Of a DNA stretch of 64,000 bases, positions 43,494-52,500 are shown piece by piece. A model generated the notes under the pieces. The model was given only the letters and a program-made list of their open reading frames with translations. It was not told the origin of the DNA and ran no database searches. Positions within the stretch are counted from its first letter, which is position 1, and each line of letters begins with the position of its first letter. The stretch spans positions 715,699 to 779,698 of the forward strand of contig CABIZX010000002.1 in the NCBI GenBank assembly GCA_902363375.1, written 5' to 3'. This DNA is from Clostridiaceae bacterium (GTDB lineage Bacteria; Bacillota; Clostridia; Clostridiales; Clostridiaceae). The position numbers and the translations under genes were made by a program.

Positions 43494-43901
43494 TTAATGA
43501 GTATTAAATAAATCATTGAAGGTTTGTTTTAAGCCACTTATTAATTCTAGAAGCTTCTTTTGCTTAACGAAGATTGCTATAGATAATTGAACTAATATGA
43601 GAATGACACTTAAGAAGATTAAAAATACCAGTGGAGTAAAAGGTTTAAAATAGTAGTTCCACTCGCTAGTTGTTAGTTTTAGAGTTAGTAGGAAGGAGGT
43701 TAAAAATGATAAAAGGTTGCTCAAAATAAGAATTGGAATACGTCTTGTATATTTACATATAAATGCTAGAAAGCAATAGGCTCCAAGGGTAATAGCGTAT
43801 CCAATCATGGAATCATATATGTAATCTTGATATATAGCAAAAAATACAAATGGAAATGAATATATGACTAATAACAGAAGGTTTGATAATATTTTCTTCA
43901 T
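43494..43901 (-). CDS. Four-helix membrane protein
   Basis: A 135-residue hydrophobic protein (helices LLLLVIYSFPFVFFAIY; GYAITLGAYCFLAFIC; LILSNLLSFLTSFLLTL; PLVFLIFLSVILILVQLSIAIFV) with a basic C-terminal tail. RBS AAAGGAG is 9 bases upstream. No family recognised. Transcribed toward the AraC gene. Confidence 0.7.
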   Translation of the reverse strand: MKKILSNLLLLVIYSFPFVFFAIYQDYIYDSMIGYAITLGAYCFLAFICKYTRRIPILILSNLLSFLTSFLLTLKLTTSEWNYYFKPFTPLVFLIFLSVILILVQLSIAIFVKQKKLLELISGLKQTFNDLFNTH

Positions 43902-44134
43902 TAAATATTTCTCCTTTAAAATAAATTTTAAATTGATTTCAATTAATTATATTAGATTCAAATTTTATTTTCAATAATTTACATAAAAATAAAATATAGG
44001 TATAATATTTTTTATTGTAGATTAGAGGAAAAAAGTATAATATTTTTGTATGTACACTTTATGAGAAAATTGGAGGAATTCCTTCAGTAGATGGATATGA
44101 GATAATAAATACATATAAATTATCTAAATAGAAA

Positions 44135-44176
44135 GAGAGTAAATAGATTCATGTAAACACAAATTTAGCTACTCTC
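44135..44176 (-). terminator. Terminator-like stem after the repeat-protein gene
   Basis: GAGAGTA (44135-44141) pairs with TACTCTC (44170-44176), extended by AAAT/ATTT; on the minus strand it is followed by TTTCTATTTA. Confidence 0.55.
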
Positions 44177-44194
44177 ATTAACATATAATAAATT

Positions 44195-45076
44195 TTAAAA
44201 AAATTTTCTGAAGCTATTATTATTGAAAACACAGCAGATTATAATTAATATTATTAACAGCTCTAATAAATCATTTTCATTTCTTCTTGGTAAGTAATTA
44301 CTGTGTGTAGACTTACTAATTATAGAGTTCCCACATATAGAACTATCACTAGAAGGTTTGCTATTTCTATGGTTGCCATACTTAGGGTTGTCATTAGAAG
44401 ATTTGTTGTCAATGTGATTATCATATCTAGGGTTAGTCCTAGGAGGTCTGCTGTCAATATGCTTATTATACCTAGGAATTTCACCAGGGGATCTGCTATT
44501 TATATGGTCGCCATACCTAGGGGTATCACTAGAAGATTTGTTGTCAATATGATTGCTATACCTATTTTCAACGTCATAAGGCCTATCGTCAATATGATTG
44601 CCATATATGCGGTTATCATTAGAAATCCTGCTATTTATACGATTGACATTCCTAGGGTTAACAGGAGAATATCTGTTGTCAATATGCTTGCCATATCTAG
44701 GAATAACACTATAAGGTCTGCTATTTATATGGTTGCCATACCTAGGATTATCACTAGGAGTTCTGCTATCAATGTGATTATCATACCTAGGGTTAGCATT
44801 AGAAGATTTGTTGTCAATATGATCACTATACCTATTTTCAATGTGAGAAGGTCTATCGTTTATATTATTCTTATGCATATGATTATTACTTGAAGATGTA
44901 TAATTTATATGATCATTACATAAATTTATAGATATGTCTTTCTCAAATTCGCAAGGTTTAAAACTAATATTTTCAACTACAAGATTGTTATTTATATCAT
45001 AGTTGCATAAATTTATGCATACGTTTTTTTCAAATTCGCAAGGCTTAAAACTAATATTTTTAACACGTTGCTTCAT
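44195..45076 (-). CDS. Tandem-repeat protein: 12 x 15-residue HID(S/N)R...PRYGN units with C-terminal anchor
   Basis: A 293-residue, highly basic protein. Residues 8-29 and 37-58 are an imperfect duplicate of ISFKPCEFEK-x3-INLCN. Residues about 71-250 are twelve exact-length 15-residue units of consensus HI(D/N)xR(P/S)xxxxPRYGN (DNA 44327-44866, 45-bp period), with a higher-order similarity between units 1-2 and 7-8. The tail has a membrane helix (LLELLIILIIICCVF, about 270-284). No known family matches. By composition (Asn, Arg, His, Tyr, Ser) it resembles spore-coat or surface repeat proteins. RBS AGGGTG precedes the ATG. The long antisense frame here is an artefact of the repeats. Confidence 0.75.
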   Translation of the reverse strand: MKQRVKNISFKPCEFEKNVCINLCNYDINNNLVVENISFKPCEFEKDISINLCNDHINYTSSSNNHMHKNNINDRPSHIENRYSDHIDNKSSNANPRYDNHIDSRTPSDNPRYGNHINSRPYSVIPRYGKHIDNRYSPVNPRNVNRINSRISNDNRIYGNHIDDRPYDVENRYSNHIDNKSSSDTPRYGDHINSRSPGEIPRYNKHIDSRPPRTNPRYDNHIDNKSSNDNPKYGNHRNSKPSSDSSICGNSIISKSTHSNYLPRRNENDLLELLIILIIICCVFNNNSFRKFF

Positions 45077-45340
45077 ATATAATCACCCTTTTTATCTTAT
45101 TCGTATTTAAATAAAGCTTTTGGTTTTAAATTAAATCTTTGAGTTTTAAAATTAATTTATTTGAAATAATGTGTACCTACCTAATACATATTATTAAAAA
45201 TTATATCAAGATGATACAATTTTAAAATTTATTTTCTACGTTAAAGTTCATAAAATATAAGTATAGAAATAAATAGAGTATGCTACTTAGAGCATACTCT
45301 ATTAATTAGTATATAAATTTCAATATAAGAAACTAAGCTA

Positions 45341-45835
45341 TTAAAGTACATTACAACAGTTCACATAGTTTCCAATTACATTGAAGTAGATTTTTTGGTT
45401 AGAACATAAAGGCTCATTAATTACTGCACTCAAAGGTTGGATAAGGTCTCCACAGCCTGTACCAGTATATTTTGTTACAACTTTAGAGATTTGAGCGAGA
45501 GTAATTCTATAAGGTCCAAAAAACTTATAAATTGTAATAAATACTATAAAAGGTTTATTAGGACATATATTTCTAACTAAAAGGTTAAAATTAATTACTC
45601 TACCTGCAGTTGTCGCATCTATAATAGCTGCAGCATCAGAAATAGATTGTGGACACATACGTGGAGTTAAATTTTTTGATATATCAGCAAGTATACCATC
45701 TTGACCATCTTCAGGAGCTTCAGGTGTTTCTGGAGTTTCAGGTGTCTCTGGAGTTTCAGGTGTTTCTGGAACTTCAACATTAACAATTGCTTCATCTATT
45801 ATATTATTAGGATCAAAAGTTATTTCACTTTTCAT
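45341..45835 (-). CDS. PET-repeat, Cys-containing putative surface protein
   Basis: A 164-residue protein. Residues 22-42 are a Pro-Glu-Thr stalk (VPE, five TPE and APE). The C-terminal 110 residues form a beta-rich domain with the phrase INFNLLVRNICPNKPFIVFITIY and paired cysteines (CCNVL at the end). The 'N(I/V)CPxK' pattern is common in small clostridial surface or spore proteins whose role is unknown. The gene lies beside two other odd proteins with Cys patches. RBS AAGGGG is 8 bases before the ATG. Confidence 0.75.
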   Translation of the reverse strand: MKSEITFDPNNIIDEAIVNVEVPETPETPETPETPETPEAPEDGQDGILADISKNLTPRMCPQSISDAAAIIDATTAGRVINFNLLVRNICPNKPFIVFITIYKFFGPYRITLAQISKVVTKYTGTGCGDLIQPLSAVINEPLCSNQKIYFNVIGNYVNCCNVL

Positions 45836-46105
45836 AATTATACCCCTTATTATTTTATACTTTATATTGTATAGACTACATATTCTTATGGTATCAGTAA
45901 GGCTGATAAAGCTAGAAAAAAAGTTTATTATTTACAGCCACTCTTGAATATCGGTTATTAATGCCTATTCTTAGTTCCAATATATGTAGTTACAGAACAT
46001 TTGCTACAAGAAAATATATATTTTTGTGTATCTATTTCACTAAGTTATAAATATATTAATATAAAGTAAAACTTTTAAATATGTTTGTAAGGAATTGATA
46101 TAAAA

Positions 46106-46432
46106 ATGGAAAAAAATAATTTAAATAGTATGAAGTTAAATTCTTGTGATGACAATGAAAATATAACACTTAAAGTAGATGCTTCTAAAAATCTTGCTAG
46201 GATATTAAAAATTGATGTCAATTTCAAAGGTTTTTGTCCTAAAGATAGAATTATAGTAAATATTAATGTATGTTCTCAAGATAAATGTGTGGTAGCACAA
46301 TCTTCCTTTGAGGCTATTATGTCTAGAAACACAAGAGATGCTAATAGACAAGTAGTGATTGCTTTACCTAATCATGGTGATTGTGAAAGCGCAGAGTATT
46401 CAATAGTAGTTACTTATAATAAAATATACTAG
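46106..46432 (+). CDS. Small Cys-containing beta protein related to the PET-repeat protein
   Basis: A 108-residue protein with the segment ILKIDVNFKGFCPKDRIIVNINVCSQDKC, which matches the VINFNLLVRNICPNKPFIVF core of the neighbour at 45341, and later DCESAEYSIVVTY. It probably has the same beta sandwich without the PET stalk. It is divergent from that neighbour with a 270-bp gap. RBS AAGGAATTG is weak and distant. Function unknown; a spore or surface layer role is inference from family and neighbours. Confidence 0.7.
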   Translation: MEKNNLNSMKLNSCDDNENITLKVDASKNLARILKIDVNFKGFCPKDRIIVNINVCSQDKCVVAQSSFEAIMSRNTRDANRQVVIALPNHGDCESAEYSIVVTYNKIY

Positions 46433-46435
46433 TAA

Positions 46436-46475
46436 AAGGAACTGATGTCTTATTAGGACTTCAGTTCCTTCTTTG
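46436..46475 (+). terminator. Bidirectional-type intrinsic terminator
   Basis: AAGGAACTGA pairs perfectly with TCAGTTCCTT, followed by CTTT; it ends the 46106 gene. Confidence 0.75.
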
Positions 46476-46572
46476 GATTAACATAATTATTTTTAAATAA
46501 GTTAGTAAGAATTATTTTGTATTTGCCGATTTAGTAATTATCTATATCTATATCTAAATTAAAATTAAATTT

Positions 46573-47160
46573 CTAAATTTCTACAACTAATTCGTAATCC
46601 TCTCGATTATCATGAGATTCTATAAGTTTTAGTATATTATCCATAGTATAAATTTTAAGGGAGAGATCACTATTTTCTTCTAACTTCCCAATATACTCCA
46701 AAGCATTAGGAGAGATGCTTCCAGTAGTGACAATAATGCCTCTTTTTACATTGTTTGCCACCATTGCACCAACTAACTTTTGACATATAACTCTGCCTAT
46801 AAAAAATTCCTCAGAACCATTATTATCATCGTTGTTAGCTAAATCTTGATTATAATCGTACCTTTTGCACTCAACATAGATTTTTTCATCATTTGTATCT
46901 GTAAGGATTAAATCAACTCCACCATCATTGTTAGGGGGAGCAAGTTCCACATCCTTATATTCAGGGTTATTTTGAAAAAGCCATTGGCAAAAGCCTTCAA
47001 ATTGAAGCCCTGTTAATTTATTTATATTTTCTTTTTTAACTCTCATAGTAAATTTCAATTGTTCTAGCTTTACCCCCCTTACTTTTTCAATGAATGGAGT
47101 AAGGCTTTTAAAAAGTATTATGAGCACAATAAGCAGTAAAAAAATCTCATATTTATTCAT
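46573..47160 (-). CDS. Membrane-tethered Mrr-like restriction endonuclease-fold protein
   Basis: A 195-residue protein with an N-terminal membrane helix (YEIFLLLIVLIILFKSL) and an Mrr_cat-type nuclease domain. LTGLQFEGFCQWLFQNN begins the domain, and the catalytic pattern GVD-x11-VECKRY is visible (D in GGVDLIL, E and K in YVECKRY), followed by GAMVANNVKRGIIVTTGSISPNA. Such YdcP/Mrr-like proteins cut modified or foreign DNA. The start at 47160 is chosen since AGAGGTG lies upstream; no methylase is adjacent. Confidence 0.85.
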   Translation of the reverse strand: MNKYEIFLLLIVLIILFKSLTPFIEKVRGVKLEQLKFTMRVKKENINKLTGLQFEGFCQWLFQNNPEYKDVELAPPNNDGGVDLILTDTNDEKIYVECKRYDYNQDLANNDDNNGSEEFFIGRVICQKLVGAMVANNVKRGIIVTTGSISPNALEYIGKLEENSDLSLKIYTMDNILKLIESHDNREDYELVVEI

Positions 47161-47383
47161 TTGTATTATCACCTCTGTAATCATTATTGTCATTATAAGA
47201 AATAATTAATCAATAGGAAAACATCATCTATACCTATTATCCTTTAGAAGGATGATATTGAAAAATTATTAGCAAACAAAGAAGCAAAAATTTTTATAAG
47301 CTTAATGAAATATTAAAAAAGTATCTTTAATCCTTATGGTTTTTAATATAAAATAGTAGTAAACACTTCAAGGAGGAGTACAT

Positions 47384-47866
47384 ATGAAAAGAGAAGATTA
47401 TATTTCTTGGAATGATTATTTTATGAGTATTTCTTTATTATCAGGAATGAGAAGTAAAGATCCATCAACACAGGTTGGAGCGTGCATAGTTGATTGCAAC
47501 AATAGAATAGTGTCTATTGGATATAATGGATTTATTAATGGATGTAGTGATGAAGATTTTCCTTGGAGTAGGGATGGAGAATTCTTAGAAACTAAATATC
47601 CTTATGTAGTTCATGCCGAGCAAAATGCCATACTAAATGCCAGGGGAAAATCCTTAGAAGGCTGTAGATTATATGTTAATTTATTTCCATGTCATGAATG
47701 TGCCAGAAATATTATTCAAGCAGGACTAAAAGAAGTTTATTATCTTATCGATAAGTATGCTGATACAGATTCTATAAAGGCTTCTAAGTATATGTTTGAA
47801 AAGGCTAATGTAAAGTTAACTCAATTAACTCCAAGTATAGACAAGATAGAAATAAATTTAAAATAG
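47384..47866 (+). CDS. dCMP/cytidine deaminase family protein (ComEB-like)
   Basis: A 160-residue zinc deaminase. HAE (77-79, in VVHAEQNAILNA) gives the catalytic glutamate and one ligand; PCHEC (102-106) supplies the two zinc cysteines. The N-terminal SKDPSTQVGACIVD and YNGFINGCSDEDFPW phrases are those of deoxycytidylate deaminases, which convert dCMP to dUMP. Length fits ComEB (about 150-190). RBS AAGGAGGAG is 6 bases upstream and a terminator follows. Confidence 0.92.
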   Translation: MKREDYISWNDYFMSISLLSGMRSKDPSTQVGACIVDCNNRIVSIGYNGFINGCSDEDFPWSRDGEFLETKYPYVVHAEQNAILNARGKSLEGCRLYVNLFPCHECARNIIQAGLKEVYYLIDKYADTDSIKASKYMFEKANVKLTQLTPSIDKIEINLK

Positions 47867-47879
47867 AACTATTAAAGTA

Positions 47880-47926
47880 AAAAAAGGTTTATCTATTTAA
47901 AATTAACAGATAGCCTTTTTTATTTT
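47880..47926 (+). terminator. Intrinsic terminator after the deaminase gene
   Basis: AAAAAGGTTTATCT pairs with AGATAGCCTTTTT, running into TATTTTT. Confidence 0.8.
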
Positions 47927-47996
47927 TGATAAAACTTAAGGTTTAAGTAAATACTATATAAATATATTTAGTAGTATGTATTAAGGGGTAGATAAA

Positions 47997-49301
47997 ATGA
48001 AAAATAAAGATTCTATAAAGGATGCAATAGTAGTAGGATTTGCTCTATTTGCTATGTTCTTTGGAGCAGGAAACCTCATATTTCCAACATATTTAGGGCT
48101 GGAATCAGGGATGAGCTGGTTTATTGGATTTATTGGTTTTGTTTTAGCTGATGTGGGTTTAGCTATATTATCTATAATAGCTGCAGCAAAATGTAATGGG
48201 AATATTAGTGACATATTTGGAAAAGCGGGAAAAAACTTAGCATTAATTTTAGGTGCTGCAATAATGATATGTCTAGGGCCGCTTTTAGCTATACCAAGAA
48301 CGGCAGCAACTACATATGAAATGGGGATTGCACCCATATTCAACAATTTTAGTCCCATAGTATTTTCTATAATATTTTTTATCATAACACTGATTTTATC
48401 CATAAAGCCATCTAAAGTAATTGATATAATAGGTCAAGTTTTAACACCTATATTACTTGCAACTTTAATATTATTAATCTTGGTTGGAATAATAAATCCA
48501 ATTGATTCAGTTAGTGTAGCACCAAGAATAGAAAATGTATTTGCAGAGGGAATAACTCAAGGATATCAAACTATGGATGCACTTGCTGCGATAGCCTTTG
48601 CCGCTGTTATAATAACAACATTAAGGAATAAAGGCTATAAAACTGCAAAGCAAAAGACAAAGTTAACCCTTCAGGCTTGCATAGTTGCAGCCATAGGATT
48701 AGCTGTAGTATATGGAGGATTAGCTTACTTAGGAGCTACAATTTCAGGGCAATATGAAAGCATACCATTAAAAGAAATAGCTCAAACTTCAGTGATAGTT
48801 AACATAACAGATGTACTGCTAGGTAAGCCAGGAAAGGTACTATTAGCTGTAATAATAGGGCTTGCATGTCTTACAACATCTATAGGACTTACTTCTGCAA
48901 CAGCTCAATATTTTGATAAGGTGTCAAAAGGAAAATTAAAATACAAAAATATAGTTATATTAGTTTGTGTTTTTAGTAGTATAGTGGCTAATTTTGGTGT
49001 AAGTACTATAATACAGTTTTCAGCGCCCATATTAAATATTATATATCCACCAACAGTTGCTTTAGTGGTATTAACTTTAATTAGAGAAAAAGTAAAAAAT
49101 AGAAATGTATATATACTTTCAACTTACACGGCTTTAGTTATAAGTATACTTACTGTGTTAAATGATTTTGGAATAGGCACTTCATTAGGTATACCAATAG
49201 TAACCACATTTCCCTTTGCAAAGTTAGGGTTTAACTGGGTAGTTCCAGTTTTAGTAGCAGCCATAATAGGAAATTTTGTACCAGAAACTACAGAAGCATG
49301 A
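47997..49301 (+). CDS. brnQ: Branched-chain amino acid carrier, BrnQ family
   Basis: A 434-residue sodium-coupled symporter for Leu, Ile and Val with about 12 membrane helices. The opening is diagnostic: ALFAMFFGAGNLIFPTYLGLESG (about 18-40), and GPLLAIPRTAATTYEMGI (about 97-114) is the second conserved loop. Length equals the family norm. RBS AAGGGG is 8 bases before the ATG. It is monocistronic between two terminators; no leader peptide or T-box was seen upstream. Confidence 0.95.
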   Translation: MKNKDSIKDAIVVGFALFAMFFGAGNLIFPTYLGLESGMSWFIGFIGFVLADVGLAILSIIAAAKCNGNISDIFGKAGKNLALILGAAIMICLGPLLAIPRTAATTYEMGIAPIFNNFSPIVFSIIFFIITLILSIKPSKVIDIIGQVLTPILLATLILLILVGIINPIDSVSVAPRIENVFAEGITQGYQTMDALAAIAFAAVIITTLRNKGYKTAKQKTKLTLQACIVAAIGLAVVYGGLAYLGATISGQYESIPLKEIAQTSVIVNITDVLLGKPGKVLLAVIIGLACLTTSIGLTSATAQYFDKVSKGKLKYKNIVILVCVFSSIVANFGVSTIIQFSAPILNIIYPPTVALVVLTLIREKVKNRNVYILSTYTALVISILTVLNDFGIGTSLGIPIVTTFPFAKLGFNWVVPVLVAAIIGNFVPETTEA

Positions 49302-49388
49302 TTTTATATAAACTGTAATAGAATAAATTAAGGTTATATAAAATAATTACATAAAAAAGTTAGTTAAGTAAAGATAGAGTAATGAAAG

Positions 49389-49440
49389 CTAGGAGAGTTT
49401 AAGATAAGTTTATCATCTTAAGCTCTCCTAGAAATTTTTC
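49389..49440 (+). terminator. Intrinsic terminator after brnQ
   Basis: CTAGGAGAGTTTAAGAT pairs with ATCTTAAGCTCTCCTAG (one G-U) and is followed by AAATTTTTC. Confidence 0.85.
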
Positions 49441-49487
49441 ATATGAAGTCCTTTGTATTAATTTTCTTAAGATTTCTATTAATATAT

Positions 49488-49862
49488 TTAAATCATATAA
49501 TTAATAATTATACAAATTATACCGCCAATAATTAAAGATATTCTATTAAATCCTATAGTTATTATGGGCTTTATACCATTTTTATTCTTTTCCTTCTCCA
49601 CTTTAGTAACTTCAAGATTAGCGTTAGAAACATATTGAGAATTGCTTTGACCTAAAGCTTGAAGGCTAGTTCCCATTGGATTGATGCCTATGAAGGAAAG
49701 GATAGCTAAACTAATTACTGCAATACCTTCTATAAATAATACATCCTTAAAATTGTAGTCAGTAAATTTAACAATAATAAATGCAATGATGCAGAAAATT
49801 ATAGACCAGAATACTCCTAAGAGAATAAGTTTAGTAAATAACTTAACATTACATTTGTCCAT
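49488..49862 (-). CDS. Membrane protein with LQxxGQSNxQYVxNA motif, copy 2
   Basis: A 124-residue paralogue of the protein at 34287: three helices and the conserved central segment TSLQALGQSNSQYVSNANLE. The two share the helix-loop-helix layout though the helices have diverged, so selection is on the loop. RBS AAGGAG is 6 bases upstream of the ATG. No family name is known to me. Confidence 0.75.
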   Translation of the reverse strand: MDKCNVKLFTKLILLGVFWSIIFCIIAFIIVKFTDYNFKDVLFIEGIAVISLAILSFIGINPMGTSLQALGQSNSQYVSNANLEVTKVEKEKNKNGIKPIITIGFNRISLIIGGIICIIINYMI

Positions 49863-50264
49863 ATATTTCTCCTTTTTAATTAATATGTATTAAGGAAAAG
49901 TAAGCTATAGTTCGTTATGAATTTTAGTTATTATTATAAATATATTTAAATTTTATCTATATAAGGTTTATTTATTATGTTATGTCTTAATATAGTATTC
50001 ATATTGTTGAAGTATAGTACAATATTTTTAGCAATCTATATTTAAATTTTTGTTAATAGTAATGGGATTTTTCTCTTGTAATATATTAAATTAAGTTTAT
50101 TTTTTATTAAAATTATAAAGAGATTGAAGATATGTTTTAAAGAAGTTACTTATTTGTTAAAATAATATATTGAATAAACATGATATAATGCTATATATAA
50201 GGATAAGTATTAAAAATATAAAATTTTATATAGTAAAATAGGTATAAAATTGGGGGTAGAGATT
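49863..50264 (+). other. Intergenic stretch, extremely AT-rich
   Basis: A 402-bp gap of almost pure A+T, with several TATAAT-like hexamers (for example GATATAATG near 50181) that may form the nitroreductase promoter. No gene, hairpin or repeat recognised. Confidence 0.4.
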
Positions 50265-50804
50265 ATGATTAAAGCAATTGAAGAGCGTAGAAGTATAAGA
50301 AAATATATGGATAAGCCAGTAGAAGAGGAGAAGTTATTACAAATTCTTGAGAGTGCCAGATTAGCACCATCTGGAAGTAATACTCAACCATGGCATATCA
50401 TTGTAGTGAAAGAACAGGAAAATAGAGAGAAGGTTGCTAGGGCTTCTTATAATCAAAAATGGATGGCTAAAGCACCAATTCATCTTGTATGTGTGGCAGA
50501 TATAAAGGCGAGATTACCTAAGGTTAAAGATTTTTATATTGATGAATATAGTAAGGAGTTTGAAGTAAAGCAAATTATTAGAGATACCTCTATAGCCATT
50601 GAACATATGGCACTTACAGCTACAGATTTAGGTTTAGGAACTTGCTGGATTGCTTGGTTTGAACAAAATGATTTTAGACCAGTTTTGAACATTCCAGAAG
50701 ATAAATATGTGGTTGCTGTACTAACTTTAGGATATCCAGATGAGGCTCCAGCTCCACGTCCAAGAAAGAACTTAGAGGAAATAGTTCACTATGAGCAGTG
50801 GTAA
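50265..50804 (+). CDS. Nitroreductase-family FMN enzyme
   Basis: A 179-residue NAD(P)H-dependent flavin reductase. The start IKAIEERRSIRKYMDKPV holds the FMN phosphate arginines, ARLAPSGSNTQPW is the classic second motif, and LTATDLGLGTCWIAWF lies near the C-terminus. The natural substrate could be a quinone, nitro compound or flavin. The start at 50265 follows GGGGG by 8 bases. A MazG-like gene begins 10 bp after its stop, so the two are cotranscribed. Confidence 0.93.
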   Translation: MIKAIEERRSIRKYMDKPVEEEKLLQILESARLAPSGSNTQPWHIIVVKEQENREKVARASYNQKWMAKAPIHLVCVADIKARLPKVKDFYIDEYSKEFEVKQIIRDTSIAIEHMALTATDLGLGTCWIAWFEQNDFRPVLNIPEDKYVVAVLTLGYPDEAPAPRPRKNLEEIVHYEQW

Positions 50805-50814
50805 AGAAAAAGCA

Positions 50815-51123
50815 ATGAAAGTGTATAATAAATTAGTTAGAGATAAGATACCAGAGCTAATAGATAAAGATGGAAATCAATGTGATATAGAAGTTGCAAG
50901 TGCTGAAGATATGAATTTTCTACTAGAGGCCAAGCTAAAGGAAGAGGTAGAAGAATATTTAAAAGATAGAAATTTAGAGGAGCTAGCAGATATTATGGAA
51001 GTATTATTTGGACTAGCCAATAATTTAGGATATTCAGAGGAAGACTTAATAAATAAAAGAAGGTACAAACTAGAACAGCGTGGAGGATTTAAAGAAGGTA
51101 TTGTGCTTAAGACTGTTAAATAA
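50815..51123 (+). CDS. MazG-like nucleotide pyrophosphohydrolase family protein
   Basis: A 102-residue helical protein opening MKVYNKLVRDKIPELI, then LKEEVEEYLKDRNLEELADIMEVLFGLA, with the EExx(12)ExxD metal-binding pattern of all-alpha NTP pyrophosphatases. It probably hydrolyses a non-standard NTP or phosphoribosyl-ATP-like compound. The start at 50815 matches the conserved family start; a longer frame begins within the preceding gene. Confidence 0.88.
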   Translation: MKVYNKLVRDKIPELIDKDGNQCDIEVASAEDMNFLLEAKLKEEVEEYLKDRNLEELADIMEVLFGLANNLGYSEEDLINKRRYKLEQRGGFKEGIVLKTVK

Positions 51124-51261
51124 AATATTTAAGTATTATAATAGAGAGTATGCTGTAAAAATAATGGAATAATAACATTATTAATAGCATTATAGAAATT
51201 TATTAATAATATCATTAAATTAAAAATCTTAAATATATATATTTCAATTAAGTTTCTACCT

Positions 51262-51310
51262 CCAGATTACGCCTTAATGTGACTATGTTAGAGAGTAATC
51301 TGGGGTATCT
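51262..51310 (+). terminator. Hairpin before the MBL-hydrolase gene
   Basis: CCAGATTAC (51262-51270) pairs perfectly with GTAATCTGG (51295-51303), followed by GGTATCTTTATT. It ends the nitroreductase operon or attenuates the following gene. Confidence 0.55.
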
Positions 51311-51379
51311 TTATTGAAACGTATGCACAATAAGGTTTATTTACACTTAGATAAAGTTGTAAAGGATAAGGAGATACTA

Positions 51380-52417
51380 ATGATAAGAGAATTATTTGAA
51401 GATATATATCAAATTGAAGTAGAACTTCCAGATAACCCATTAAGAGCATTAAATGCTTATTTAATTAAAGGTGATGAAAGAAATCTATTAATAGATACAG
51501 GATTTCGTAAGATTAAATCCTTAGAAAGCCTAAGGCAGAGTCTAAAAGAATTAAATGTAGATATGAATAATACAGATATATTTTTAACTCATCTTCATGA
51601 TGACCATACAGGCCTTGTTCCATTTCTTTTAAACTCTAATAATAAGGCTTATATGCATCCTAGAGAAAGTGAAGAGATATATAATTTAAGAAAAGCGACC
51701 TATATGGAGGAAATAAATATATTCAATGAAGCCATGGGATTTCCAAAAGGAAAGGCTGCAGAAGCACTAAGAGCTTTAAGAGATCAAGAAGGGTTTGAAG
51801 AAAAATTTAGTGAACCTACCTATACTGATATTCAGGATGGAGAAATTTTAAAGGTAGGAAAATATAAATTTAAATGTATTCTAACTCCAGGGCATACACC
51901 AGCTCATTGTTGTCTTTATGAAGAGAACTATAAGATTTTAATTGGAGGGGATTTAATACTAGCAAAAATAACTCCAAATATAACTTATAACCTTGAGCAA
52001 TGGATGGAAAATCCTCTAAAAGAATATCTAGATAGCTTAGATAGGGTATATGCATTACCAATAGATATAACACTATCTTCTCATAGAACTATTATAAGAG
52101 ATACTAAAAAAAGAATTAGGGAACTAAAGGACCATTACTATCTTAGATTAGATGAAGTTATGGATATTTTATCTAATGGAGAGAAGCTCTCGCCTTATGA
52201 AATTGCAGGGAGGATGCAGTGGAGTATAAGGATAAATACATGGGAAGACTTCCCTCTAACACAAAGATTCTTTGCACTAGGGGAGTGTATGTCTCACTTA
52301 GTTTATCTTGAGAAGGAAGGGCTTATAAATAGGATATATGAAAATGGTAAAATTTATTATGTGATATCTACTAAAGGGCTAATATGGGCAATGGTTAAGC
52401 ATATTAAAGAGAGTTAA
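51380..52417 (+). CDS. Metallo-beta-lactamase-fold hydrolase
   Basis: A 345-residue enzyme with the full metal site: HLHDDH (71-76), a later HCCLY-type histidine in TPGHTPAHCCLYE, GGD in KILIGGDLIL, and SSHRT near 240. A helical C-terminal domain of about 90 residues follows (RIRELKDHYYLRLDEVMDIL), as in LACTB2/glyoxalase-II-like hydrolases of unknown substrate. The start at 51380 follows AAGGAG by 6 bases; the longer frame from 51314 starts at TTG without a ribosome site. Confidence 0.9.
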   Translation: MIRELFEDIYQIEVELPDNPLRALNAYLIKGDERNLLIDTGFRKIKSLESLRQSLKELNVDMNNTDIFLTHLHDDHTGLVPFLLNSNNKAYMHPRESEEIYNLRKATYMEEINIFNEAMGFPKGKAAEALRALRDQEGFEEKFSEPTYTDIQDGEILKVGKYKFKCILTPGHTPAHCCLYEENYKILIGGDLILAKITPNITYNLEQWMENPLKEYLDSLDRVYALPIDITLSSHRTIIRDTKKRIRELKDHYYLRLDEVMDILSNGEKLSPYEIAGRMQWSIRINTWEDFPLTQRFFALGECMSHLVYLEKEGLINRIYENGKIYYVISTKGLIWAMVKHIKES

Positions 52418-52441
52418 AGAAGATATAATTATAACTATTTG

Positions 52442-52470
52442 TTGAAGTCTAAAAATTACTATGATATAAT
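52442..52470 (+). promoter_or_regulatory. Promoter of the Lsa-type ABC-F leader
   Basis: TTGAAG (52442-52447), 17 bp, TATAAT (52465-52470), 30 bp before the leader peptide ATG. Confidence 0.6.
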
Positions 52471-52500
52471 TTAGAAAATATAATGATAGGAGTTGAAAAA

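Noticed and set aside
44050..44133. Reading TLYEKIGGIPSVDGYEI, reminiscent of a truncated haemoglobin start
   Set aside because: Only about 25 codons, no start codon in frame and no haem-binding part; too little to call even a relic with confidence.
44303..44893. 196-codon open frame antisense to the repeat protein
   Set aside because: It exists because the 45-bp repeats keep the opposite strand open; it has no ribosome site and a low-complexity Arg/Ile/Val product.
45715..45775. Short 12-bp direct repeats, considered as a CRISPR-like array
   Set aside because: They are contiguous codons of the Pro-Glu-Thr stalk without spacers.
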